DNA of 64,000 nt from Hortaea werneckii (lineage: Eukaryota > Ascomycota > Dothideomycetes > Mycosphaerellales > Teratosphaeriaceae). The position numbers and the translations under genes were made by a program. Below, piece by piece: positions 34,000 to 43,063 of this stretch (within the stretch, counting starts at the first letter, position 1; each line of letters begins with the position of its first letter). The notes below the pieces were generated by a model. It was not told the origin of the DNA, did not search any database, and saw nothing but the letters and a program-made list of their open reading frames with translations. The stretch is taken from positions 1,550,001-1,614,000 of the forward strand of contig JBAOKB010000020.1 in assembly GCA_037044905.1 (NCBI GenBank), in the 5' to 3' direction.

Positions 34000-34746
34000 T
34001 TTGGGGGCTCTCCTCGATTTTCTCTCTTCTTTCTCCTTTTTCTAGTCTGGCTTTGCCGGCAGTGGGAGGATTGTTTGATTAAAGGATCGAAGTTATGTTC
34101 CTTGGAGTGAGAGCTCAACGTGAGCTACAGTGGATTTTACCTCGGGCCATGGCGGTATCGATTGTGATACTCCGCATTTGTTCATAGCTGGAAGAATGCA
34201 TTCTATCCCCGAGTGTGGCAACGCCACGGAATTAGTATCAAAGGGTCTAAATCTTGCCATGAGACGAAGCTGGTGTATAAGTCAGCTGTTTCGTGCGCTC
34301 TTGATTGAAGAGCCTGGGATGCTTATCGTCACCGAAAAAGAAGAAATTGTCACTGTCATCACTATTGTCCATCGCATGCATGCATGCTGTGCTTAATAAA
34401 TTGAGATGAGTGTCAAAAGCCCACCAATCAGAACGGTACACTAGCTCATAGATCAACTCTCCTGCAGATATCTAAGACATCTCTTTCCTTCTATGTCTCT
34501 CTCCCTCTCTGGTTCCGGCCACATGGCCTGGAACCTCACCCATGTCGTAGTCCCAAGCCACCTGCAGCTATGGGTCCTGGCTACGCGTATGTTGGGCTGC
34601 AGTAGCTCAGAAATGCGACGACGGTCCTTAGGAGTACAGTCTTTGCATTTCCAATCCTTTCATCTGCCTTTTCCTTACTATTGGACATTATTGACCAAAT
34701 CAAGCAAACCATCTTTTCACTTCCTGTCTCGAACGCGCAGGTAACG
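34000..34746. other. Intergenic, divergent MetE-like / permease
   Basis: About 750 bp holding both promoters. ATGCATGCATGC alternation occurs at 34375-34386. No gene or defined site recognised. Confidence 0.45.
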
Positions 34747-36673
34747 ATGGCATCCAGCTCAAGTTTCCGGCAGCGCACGCAGGAGCCCGACATCATGGCT
34801 GAGAGCATCGAACTGAAACGCCCTGTCACTTTCACAGTCTCCGAAACCCCAGGTAGCCAGTATAGTCCAGAAGACGGAAGTCCATTCCACAGGGATGTAG
34901 AGCTCTGGGGCGACACCGAGCACGATCTCCGCGACATGAAGCGGTTAGGGAAGAAGCAGGAGTTCAAACGCAACTTTACCTTCTGGTCCGCGCTGGGATT
35001 TGTTTCCGTCTACATGGCGACATGGGAATTCGTGTTGGTCTCACTCTCTGTGGGCTTTGCTAATGGAGGGTTTGCCGGGCTGTTCTGGTGTTTTCTAACG
35101 ACCGTCTTGTGTTACTCGACTATTGTCGCTTCTCTTGCTGAGATGGCGAGTATGGTACGGCTGAGACACCCCCTGGAGTCCATAGCCTTTGATGTATTTG
35201 CTGAATTTTTCTTTCTTAGGCACCAACGAGTGGAGGTCAATATCGTAAGTCTTCTCTCCCTCCCCTTGCTCACTTGGTTCAACGGGCGGTAGAGCCAATG
35301 CCTCATAGATTGGGTCTCCGAGTTTGCTCCTCCAAAGTACCAGCGCATCTTATCTTACGCTTCCGGCTGGATGAGCACACTAGGTTGGCTCGCAAGCGTG
35401 GCCGGCTCCAACTTCGTCCTTACCACGCAGATTGAAGCCATGGTGGAGATCACGCGCCCCAACTTTGTCTTTGAGAACTGGCAGTATGTACTGCTGATGG
35501 TGGCGTTTGTTGCCATCACGATCCTCTTCAATACCTGGGGCGCCAAAGCACTCCCAGCCCTCGAGACGACTTCCTTGGTAGGATATCTGGCCGGCTTTTT
35601 CATCGTCCTCATCCCATTGTGGATACTATGTCCGAGAAACAATGCATCTGAGGTGTTCAGCTCCTTTGAATGGCAAGGAGGTTGGACTCCAGGTCCGGGG
35701 TATCTGGTCTCTCAGGTAACGGTGATGTATTGTAATCTAGGAAGTGATAGCGTGGTGCACATTTCCGAAGAGGTCGAAGATGCTAGTATTACGGTACCGC
35801 GATGCATGTGGTACTCATTCATGGGGAATGTGCTCATGGGCATCATCATGCTTGTCACTATGCTCTTTTGTATCGGCCCGCTGGAAGACGTTGTATGATA
35901 CTCCCTTCACACCGATGAACTCAGACGACAGGCGCTGACATCTAATTAGATAGACAGCGACGTCCCTTACCTCCTCCTCTTCAACAACACGGGGTCAACA
36001 GCGCTCTCTGTGATCCTTAACGTCATCCTATTCGTCTTGATCTATGCCGGCAACATCACCGCCCTAGCGACCTGCGCTCGCGAAATGTGGGCTTTCGCAC
36101 GAGACCGCGGCCTTCCCTTCTCGAGCTGGATTGGCAAAATGGACACCCACTGGTAAGTGGTCCGAAAGACGTCAGCCACTTTTCTTCTTTGCTGGACAAC
36201 ATCCGTTCTGACATCCTATCTCCAGGAACATCCCTTTCCACTCAGTCTACGCAACAAGCGCAGCCTGTATCCTTCTCAGCTTCATCAACTTCGGCAGCAC
36301 ATCAGCCTTCAACATCGTCGTCTCCGTCTCCTTACTCGGGCTTCTGAGCACATATATGATCTCGATTGGCTGCGTGCTGCTCAAACGAATCAGAGGCGAA
36401 CCTTTGCCGGCGGCCAGATGGAGCCTGGGAAGATACGGCATCTTGGTCAATACTTTCGGTTTCGTGTATTCGGGGGTGATTATCATCTTCAGCTGCTTTC
36501 CCAGTTATCTCCCAGTGGATGCTGCGTCGGGGAATTATGGGCCATTGATATGGGTTGCCGTAATGGTCATTGCAGTGGCCGTGTATGTGGTCCATGGGAA
36601 GCGTCATTACACGGCCCCTGTGCAATTTGTAGAAGGGAGAAAAGCTGCTGGCATTGGGTTCCAGAACTCCTGA
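34747..36673 (+). CDS. APC-family amino acid/GABA/choline permease
   Basis: Exons 34747..35154, 35220..35244, 35309..35892, 35950..36152 and 36226..36673 encode 555 aa. The second exon is only 25 nt and supplies APTSGGQY; the join rebuilds the family signature ASMAPTSGGQYHWVSEFAP. About twelve hydrophobic segments are visible, starting after KRNFTFWSALGFVSVY and ending at WVAVMVIAVAVYVV. Other family marks are HISEEVEDASITVPRCMWYS and CAREMWAFARDRGLPFSSW in the fourth exon. The cytosolic N-terminus is hydrophilic. Members import GABA, choline or other amino compounds (yeast Uga4 and Hnm1 are relatives); the substrate cannot be read from the sequence. The donor after the micro-exon is CGTAAGT. 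Confidence 0.9.
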
Positions 36674-37006
36674 CTATATGGAAGAGCTTGGTTGAGAGAC
36701 CACGGTCAGATAGATGAGCAGCAGGGCTTACTACTAGAGCAATCGACATAACTTTATCAAGAAAACGCAATCTAGACGTAGCGCAAGCAGTATTGATCAA
36801 GGTTCAAAGCAATGCATTCTCATTTCCTCGTCCCGAGCACATGATCGTTTCAGCACCAAATCCATGCAAAGTACTTCCCCAAATTTGAAAAGCCCCTTAC
36901 TTCTGTTGCCAGCAAAACAATCGTATTTCGTAAGCAGTAACGCTCCTCGCCCGCGAACTCGAGTCCGCTTCACCGCCCCTTCACAGCGCTTGCTCTCCAT
37001 CCATCG
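36674..37006. other. Intergenic, convergent 3' ends
   Basis: About 330 bp between the permease and a minus-strand F-box-like gene. Nothing recognised. Confidence 0.5.
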
Positions 37007-38086
37007 CTATGCCTTTAGCTTACGCTTCGCCCAATCCTTGGCCATGGCACGATTCTCTTCGGCCAATTCCTGAATGCGCGCCTCATTCTGTGCAAAGTAA
37101 TCGTTGATCTCGACCTCATAGCGGTAGATGGCCAGGCTGAGCTGCCGCTCCTTCTCCACCGTCATGGAGTAATCATCGCGTTTCAATATATCCCTGATCA
37201 GCTCTGGGTAATCGCTGCTCCACATCAGCTGGCCAAATCCTAATGTCATTCGTAATTGCTCTAGCGGAGATATCGCGCTTCGCAGTTCCTGGTTTCGCTT
37301 GAGCTGGTCAGCAGTGTGACGGTGCTGTACTTTGGCGGTCGCGGATGCTTTTGCCGCTTGGAGCACACTGGCGTCAACGTCGACAGCTTCGAAAATTTTC
37401 GGGGCATCGTACAGGGCCAATGGAGAGAAGAGTGTTGCAACCTGCTCCGCGGAGACCTCAGTCGATGCGAGTGTTATCTTCACATCGACGCTAGGTATCC
37501 GACCGGCGTCGCGTAGCAGGTAATAGAGCGAGTACAGGGCGTGATCGATAGGTTCGCCGAGCATAAAACGGTCGAAATGTGCCTGATTTCCTTCCTCGAG
37601 CTCTTTCTGCATCGTGATAAGGATGGTGATATAGTTCGAGTTCAGTACGAAGTTGAGCATCTTCTTATCCCACGTATGCAAGGCAGCAAAATCGTAGCCT
37701 ACTTTGCATCCGTTCAAGATAATCTGTCCGCGGCGAGGCGAGTCGTGAAGGCTGGGATATAGACGCATGTGTATCATCGAGTGATTGCCCACGGTAAAAT
37801 ACTCCCACGCCTCACGGTTCACCTGCTTGCACGTAGCGAGGATCTCCGGGTAGCACTTCCACCCATGCTTGAGCTCCCTCAGCGTGAGAAGGCATTCGTA
37901 CACGCTGTTTCGCATCTCGGCCGGCAAGTCGAAGAAGCGAAACGTGGCATTGTTGTCAGCGTCGATGAGTGCGCGTAAGTAAGCCCGGCGCTTTCTCTTT
38001 GGCCGCCGGACTTCGACATTGAGGTTGCGGTCGCGTGCAAATTGCGCGAGTTGTGCGGTGGAGAAGCGCTTGTAGTTGAGCGTCAT
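37007..38086 (-). CDS. Lineage-specific F-box-like protein with a SAP-like N-terminus
   Basis: This intronless gene encodes 359 aa, starting MTLNYKRFSTAQLAQFARDR. Residues 1-40 (YKRFSTAQLAQFARDRNL ... RPKRKRRAYLRALIDAD) look like a SAP-type helix-turn-helix with a basic patch, which may bind nucleic acid. FRFFDLPAEMRNSVYECLL then gives the F-box-like LPAEMRN motif common in Dothideomycete gene families, followed by ILATCKQVNREAWEYF. The C-terminal third is a charged helix (VEINDYFAQNEARIQELAEE), probably coiled coil, ending KRKLKA. Function unknown. The SAP plus F-box-like arrangement recurs in this class of fungi as far as I recall, but I cannot name a characterised member. Confidence 0.65.
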   Translation of the reverse strand: MTLNYKRFSTAQLAQFARDRNLNVEVRRPKRKRRAYLRALIDADNNATFRFFDLPAEMRNSVYECLLTLRELKHGWKCYPEILATCKQVNREAWEYFTVGNHSMIHMRLYPSLHDSPRRGQIILNGCKVGYDFAALHTWDKKMLNFVLNSNYITILITMQKELEEGNQAHFDRFMLGEPIDHALYSLYYLLRDAGRIPSVDVKITLASTEVSAEQVATLFSPLALYDAPKIFEAVDVDASVLQAAKASATAKVQHRHTADQLKRNQELRSAISPLEQLRMTLGFGQLMWSSDYPELIRDILKRDDYSMTVEKERQLSLAIYRYEVEINDYFAQNEARIQELAEENRAMAKDWAKRKLKA

Positions 38087-38246
38087 GTTGTATTGACTTT
38101 TCTTTTTGTCGTGCGAAATAGTTTTGGCTGTACGCTCGGCGTCTTGGGCGATGTGAGTAGCCGAAGGAGAGAGGTATAAGATTGTTGGTGGTTCTTTGAC
38201 TGTATAGCACGGAAGAGAAGTGTCCAGAGTTCAAAGCAGAAGAGTG

Positions 38247-38322
38247 GAAGTCAGGTGTTGGAGCTTGAGAGTGAAGTGTTGAAGTTGGAGGTTGAAAGTG
38301 GGAAGTTCGAAGTTGAGAGTGC
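38247..38322. repeat. Degenerate GTTGGA/GAAGTT short repeat array
   Basis: Repeated variants of GTTGGAGCTTGAGAGTGAA and GAAGTTGGAGGTTGAAAGT lie in the 5' region of the minus-strand F-box-like gene. Confidence 0.6.
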
Positions 38323-38420
38323 CCGTTGTAAGAGAAAAGTGTCGAGAGAGAGCTGCAGCTTGCAAGTTATTTATAAAGAAGAGTCGTCGCTGTCCTCGTA
38401 GTTCATATAACATCGAATGC

Positions 38421-38745
38421 TGCAAGTGAGCACGCTAACGTACTAGCGTAATCTTCGAGGGCGCAAGTGAATACACTCTTTCACAAACTCTTGGCGCCTT
38501 CGAAGGAGGTCGCAGCGACAAAGCCTGCATGTGAGCATACTTGCGACTCTGGCGTGTCTTGGCTTACCGTATCATCATACAGCTTCGATGCCGTTGAGCG
38601 CTGCGAGTAAGCACACCAACTTGTCAGCGGTGTCTTCGAGGGCAAGTGAATGCACTTTCTCAAGGCCTCGACGCCTCAGATTGTAAGGGTAGATCCTGCG
38701 CGTGAGCATACTTGCAACTCTAGTGTATCTCCAGTGAGTACATTC
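38421..38745. repeat. Imperfect tandem duplication, period about 172-181 bp
   Basis: Unit 1 begins at about 38422 and unit 2 at about 38603. Three anchors are shared in order: GCRAGTRAGCACRCYAAC; TCTTCGAGGG(CG)CAAGTGAA; and GTGAGCATACTTGCRACTCT at 38531 and 38703. The first two anchors are spaced 181 bp apart and the third 172 bp, so unit 2 carries small deletions. Confidence 0.75.
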
Positions 38746-39089
38746 CTGTAGAACTTGACACCATCAAGTGGTCCTCTGCACGTGAAAGACGGCTGTAACT
38801 CGTTCTGGCGGGATGGGTGGCTTGGACGGTATCTTGATAACTCATACTTTTACACGTAAACACAGCGTCGCCTCGCTGTCAATCAGCCTTGGAAGGGGGC
38901 GTCTCTGAAACTCCAAACCAAACCATCAGATACGCTTTGTTTAGACGCCGCGTAAATGCTCTGCATATCTCAAGTATTCATCCTGGAGGACACCAGCTCC
39001 GAGTCGTCGTCATAGTGAAGACCGTTTTGAATTGGGGTGGTTCCCAATCAAGGTTCGTAAAGCAAACGCCGGGTATCCGTTTGACCTGC

Positions 39090-40069
39090 TTACACTGGCA
39101 AGTTGAACTTCTTGCCTTGGAGTACCCTAGAACAAACTTGGTCAGTCCAGAGCTTCTCACATTGCTGTATCGTACGAAAGATAATGTTAATGGAAAGGGC
39201 GTTTCACGCACTTTGTCCAATAGATGTAGAAGAAATCCGAGTAGAGCACCGTCTGCGCCAGACCAGCCACCACAGCGATGAGCTCCACTCGCTCGCCAAC
39301 AAAGTACTTGTAGATCCAGTTCGGGATGTAAAGGGCGCGGTAGGCGCCGAGAGCGAAGAGGTAATGCGTCGTGATCGTCTCGGCCTCGCCGGTCCGCTGG
39401 AGCATGAAGAGCTGTGGGAGAATGGCGACGGCTTCAAGCCAGATGGAGAACGCCCAGAGCATCTACATCCACCCCCCAACCCTCAAATGTCAGCTATGCC
39501 GTTCCTCATTCCAACCCGTAGCCTAAATTCTCACATACCTCAGTGATCTTGTACTCAGGCGGCCATACGATCCCCAGCACTGCCGCTCCGCCGAGCAAGT
39601 ACTCCACTTTGAACGTATCCTGGTTCGGGTCGTGCGTGGGCTTATAGTCGACCAGCATCAGGTAGATCATGTAGCTCTGGCAGCCGATGAAGACGATCTT
39701 GAAGATGGTGTTCCAGAGGTTCTTGGTCGGGTCGGTCCAGAAGAGGTCGAGGTACCGGGTGACGTAGACGACGAGGTAGAGGAATTGCGATTTGAATGAG
39801 ATGCCTGATGCGCTCTGTTGGGATTTCCCAAAGGTGCCCATTGCGTTAGCTTCTCATGTTTTCCCAGGTCCGCGTGGCTGCCTATGGAGGATAGTGTGGA
39901 GGGCCTCTTACACTTGAGCTTCGCATCTTGGCCATGAGTATGAGGATTGACGCCAGATGCGACAGATCCGCTGTTATACCCTCTCCGTCAGCATGGCGAT
40001 TCTACCTTCCCAAAGCTCCACGCAAAGCTCTCGAGGGCTCGGCATACCCGTGATTCGGAAGATGTTCAT
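39090..40069 (-). CDS. ERD2: ER lumen protein-retaining receptor (KDEL/HDEL receptor)
   Basis: Five exons, 40048..40069, 39912..39970, 39539..39814, 39212..39462 and 39090..39126, join in phase to 214 aa. The first exon is 22 nt (MNIFRIT and one base). The join then reads ADLSHLASILILMAKMRSSS, SASGISFKSQFLYLVVYVTR, and TRYLDLFW, which is the Erd2 signature. Seven membrane segments fit the family. WLEAVAILPQLFML, HYLFALGAYRALYIPNWIYK and the C-terminal VLQGKKFNLPV are also diagnostic. It binds HDEL/KDEL ligands in the Golgi and returns them to the ER in COPI vesicles. A model starting at the ATG at 39841 would lose the first transmembrane segment. Confidence 0.96.
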
Positions 40070-40753
40070 CGGCATATTGGCGGTATTCCTGCCTCTTCAG
40101 GACGGTCGCAATAGCTCAGGCAATTCAAATCGGCAAATGTGTATGGTTCGGAAGCAATAGTATAGGAAGGGGGCAGGAAAGGGAGAGGAGTGAAGTGGAG
40201 GATATCGGGAGCAGTTGCGCGCGCGCTGAGTCGCATGTATGTACCTTGCAGTAGCAACAGCTCTCACGAAAACAGCCAACTTTACAATTCCGGCCTCTGC
40301 TGGGATGGGGGCAGCCCCGGCGCGCGTCCCTGGCTGCCCGCTGGAAATGGGTTCGGGGCTAGTCCCTTGCCCTGAAACCGAAACGTCTCTGGTGGAGACG
40401 TCCGAACCTCAAGACCTCACGGAGCTGGCACTGGAGCGAATGTTGTATGGAGAACGCCGTGAAAGGAACTCCAAGCAATTTTCCTTAAGCCAAGAAAAAG
40501 ACACAATAGCAAACCAATGTCTCACCATTTCATTATGTAAAAGAAAACCAGCACCTCACAAACTTGCCTGCAGCAAGGAAAGGAAGTACGCAACCGCACA
40601 TGCCATCTTTAGCAAACACAGCCAATAAAGAGAACCTTAAGAGCGGGACAACATGAGGCACGAAAGTCACGCCAGATAAGATGAAGTAAGTCGTAATACA
40701 GTCTTGAAAAAAAAGAAAAGTCAAGGCGGGCGTCACACTACTTCCCACATTTC

Positions 40754-40794
<41 letters not shown>

Positions 40795-40816
40795 ATGCCC
40801 AAGAAGAACCCCCCTC
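40070..40816. other. Intergenic, ERD2 promoter / HAM1-like 3' end
   Basis: About 750 bp with a 39-base C tract (40756-40794) close to the HAM1-like stop codon. No gene seen. Confidence 0.5.
40756..40794. repeat. C39 homopolymer tract
   Basis: Thirty-nine consecutive C on the + strand, equal to a G39 on the coding strand of the gene ending at 40817, and so immediately 3' of its stop codon. Confidence 0.9.
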
Positions 40817-43063
40817 TCAAGTCATCATCCTAGTCTGCAAATCAAAAACCTCATTCCGCCACCCATCCTCCCTAAACCCCTCCACCTGCTCCGCCGCATG
40901 CACCGCCTCCTCCTCCCAGAGCTTCACAATCGACCCCGGCGCATAAACCCCCTTAAACACATTCTTCCGCACTCTGCCCCCATCCGGCGGCGTGATGCCG
41001 ACGCGGGTATACAGATCCGGGTCCTCGGCGGGCGTCAGCCGGGCAGCGACGGCGCGGAAGAACGTCAGCAGGTCGTCCGGGTTGCTGATACGCGTGGCGC
41101 GGAGCCGTTCCCGGGCGAAGAGGAGCTCGCGGTTGGCGGCGTGGAAGAAGTCCGCGAGGGCGGTCGCGAGTTGTTTCTCCATCGTGCGACGCAGGAGGGG
41201 TCGGAGGAAAGGTTTCAGGAGCCAGGCGAGCCAGGTCAGTTTGCTTTTGCGGGTCGTGTAGTTCAGCTTGTGGATGTGGACGCGGACCGCTTTGAGGGTG
41301 AGGATCTGCTCGAGGCGGTCCTGGCAGATTTCCACGTCGACGTGGATGTCGATGCCTTGGTCGTCGAGGGCGAAGGAGGCGATGCCTTCGTCCGCTAGGC
41401 GGAGCAGGCCGCTGTGGGCGCGGAGCCAGAAGCCGATTTCGTCGGCGCGGGCGGAGAGGCCGTCGAGCTTGATTGTCATGAGGTTGGTTGAGTGAGATGC
41501 TGTGCGGAATTTGTGTTTCATGAGCTCGAAGTCGTTGTATGTCTCGACCTTTAGTCGGTAGGGCAGGAAGGACGTCTGGTTGACGGTGTGGCCCGGTTCG
41601 ATGATGAGGTTCTCCAGTAGCAGATCGACATCCGGATTGCTGACCTCTAGTCTCGGTATGGGGATGTACTGCACAGCAGCTACCAACAAGGGCACGAACA
41701 CGTTGATGCCGTCCTGGATCAACTCAGAGTTGGTCGCTTGGTTGGTAGGTGATAGGGTGTGGAAAAGCTGGAGCGTAGTCCGTAATAGACCATGAATGTC
41801 CGAGTCCTCCAATATGGATCGGAAAGTCACTTCTGCTTGCATCAGAAGCTCGTTGACGTCGTCATTCATTTTGCTCCCCTTTCCGGTCTGCTGGCCCTTT
41901 GCTCGCAGCTCTTGAAGCCTGTCCTGTGCGTTGTCGAAGAATGATGGGTCCGTCAGCATGGATTGCAAGTTATTGCCGACATCATTCATCATGTTTTCAA
42001 ACTGCGGATCAGCGTCCTTGTGAGACATGACCTTCTTCCACAGCTCCTCTGTTTTGTTCCATGCTTCCTTGTCTCCGAAGCTTGTGATCAGGGCCCAGGC
42101 ATTCTTCATTGCACGGTCTAATGCCTTGTTCTGGTGCGTATCTTCCTCTGCAGCTCGCTGCACTTCGTCTGCTGCACGAGAGTAGACCATGGCATACCGC
42201 TGGATGAGTAGCGAAAGGGTGGACACTGAGTCTGAGTAATCGTTCCGCTGCCGAAGCTTCAGGATAGCTTGTTTGAGTCGATATAGCATTGTCTTGCCCT
42301 CGTCGCCCTCAAGTTTGTCTTCTGCACTCTCCATAGCCGTCTTTGCCACCTGGGCAGAGCCGTCCGCTACCACCGTACCAACATCCTTTGCTTCCGTAAC
42401 CAGCTCTTGATTGCTGATTAACCCCTTTGCTTCAGCATCCTGACCAGGCTGGGCGATCAACTTCTGCTCTTTTTGGGACGGTTCCAGAGTCTTTCCTGCC
42501 TGTTCAGCAACGCCTGAGAGCTTAAAGGCCGAATCCTTGAAGACTTCCCTTCCAACGGTATTCAGATCACTCAAAAAGATGCGAAAGTCTGAGCTCGTCA
42601 ACATCAATGATCCAACAGTCTTCAGGCTCTGATAGGCGGCTGCAGTGTCTGCTCTGGCTCTCGCTTTCTTCGCTCTTGCTGCGATGTCACTGGTATCCAC
42701 TGAGATTCTGCTCTTGCTCAAGAACCATATCAGATCCTGTATCTGGTCTTCGCCATTCTTGTGCTGCATCAGATCCATGAATTGCTGAAGCCATTGTCGC
42801 GTATATTTGGTCAAGCTCCGACCGCTCTCGGACAGGTCCACGTTGTCAGAACTCAGTAGGTCGCTTGCTAAAAGGGTCCTCAGGTTTATGATGATCTGTT
42901 CTGTGCTGGGCATGAAGCCCTTCGATATTGCCCTGCATTGCTGGTAGGTGTGAAGTTTAGCGTGCAACTTCCGTTGAAGAGTGGTGTCGTCTTCATATTG
43001 GGGAAGCAGAGGTTCGCGGTCTGAATCGCGCGCTTTCTTTCGAAGACCGAAGCATGAAGACAT
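40817..43063 (-). CDS. HAM1-like (DUF4449) lipid-transfer-fold protein
   Basis: This intronless gene encodes 748 aa from the ATG at 43063, starting MSSCFGLRKKARDSDREPLL. The open frame continues 45 codons upstream, but family proteins begin at this Cys/Ser/Lys-rich, probably membrane-proximal N-terminus. Residues about 60-420 are helical (STEQIIINLRTLLASDLL, TRQWLQQFMDLM, DLIWFLSKSRISVD), matching the HAM1 N-terminal region. The C-terminal part (about 480-690; FLPYRLKVETYNDFELMKH, LDGLSARADEIGFWLRAHSG, DQGIDIHVDVEI) matches the HAM1 C-terminal domain, which I recall as related to BPI/SMP-like tubular lipid-binding folds. The family is linked to hyphal anastomosis (ham) by name only; molecular function is not established. 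Confidence 0.85.
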   Translation of the reverse strand: MSSCFGLRKKARDSDREPLLPQYEDDTTLQRKLHAKLHTYQQCRAISKGFMPSTEQIIINLRTLLASDLLSSDNVDLSESGRSLTKYTRQWLQQFMDLMQHKNGEDQIQDLIWFLSKSRISVDTSDIAARAKKARARADTAAAYQSLKTVGSLMLTSSDFRIFLSDLNTVGREVFKDSAFKLSGVAEQAGKTLEPSQKEQKLIAQPGQDAEAKGLISNQELVTEAKDVGTVVADGSAQVAKTAMESAEDKLEGDEGKTMLYRLKQAILKLRQRNDYSDSVSTLSLLIQRYAMVYSRAADEVQRAAEEDTHQNKALDRAMKNAWALITSFGDKEAWNKTEELWKKVMSHKDADPQFENMMNDVGNNLQSMLTDPSFFDNAQDRLQELRAKGQQTGKGSKMNDDVNELLMQAEVTFRSILEDSDIHGLLRTTLQLFHTLSPTNQATNSELIQDGINVFVPLLVAAVQYIPIPRLEVSNPDVDLLLENLIIEPGHTVNQTSFLPYRLKVETYNDFELMKHKFRTASHSTNLMTIKLDGLSARADEIGFWLRAHSGLLRLADEGIASFALDDQGIDIHVDVEICQDRLEQILTLKAVRVHIHKLNYTTRKSKLTWLAWLLKPFLRPLLRRTMEKQLATALADFFHAANRELLFARERLRATRISNPDDLLTFFRAVAARLTPAEDPDLYTRVGITPPDGGRVRKNVFKGVYAPGSIVKLWEEEAVHAAEQVEGFREDGWRNEVFDLQTRMMT

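Larger units (their letters stand above)
38087..39089. other. Intergenic, 1 kb with two kinds of imperfect repeat
   Basis: It contains a degenerate GAAGTTGGAGNTTGA-like array (38247-38322) just upstream of the F-box-like gene and a roughly 180-bp imperfect tandem duplication (38421-38745). No coding potential seen. Confidence 0.55.

Noticed and set aside
39506..39841. ERD2 start at the ATG at 39841
   Set aside because: It would omit the conserved first transmembrane segment, which is recovered exactly by two upstream exons (40048-40069 and 39912-39970).
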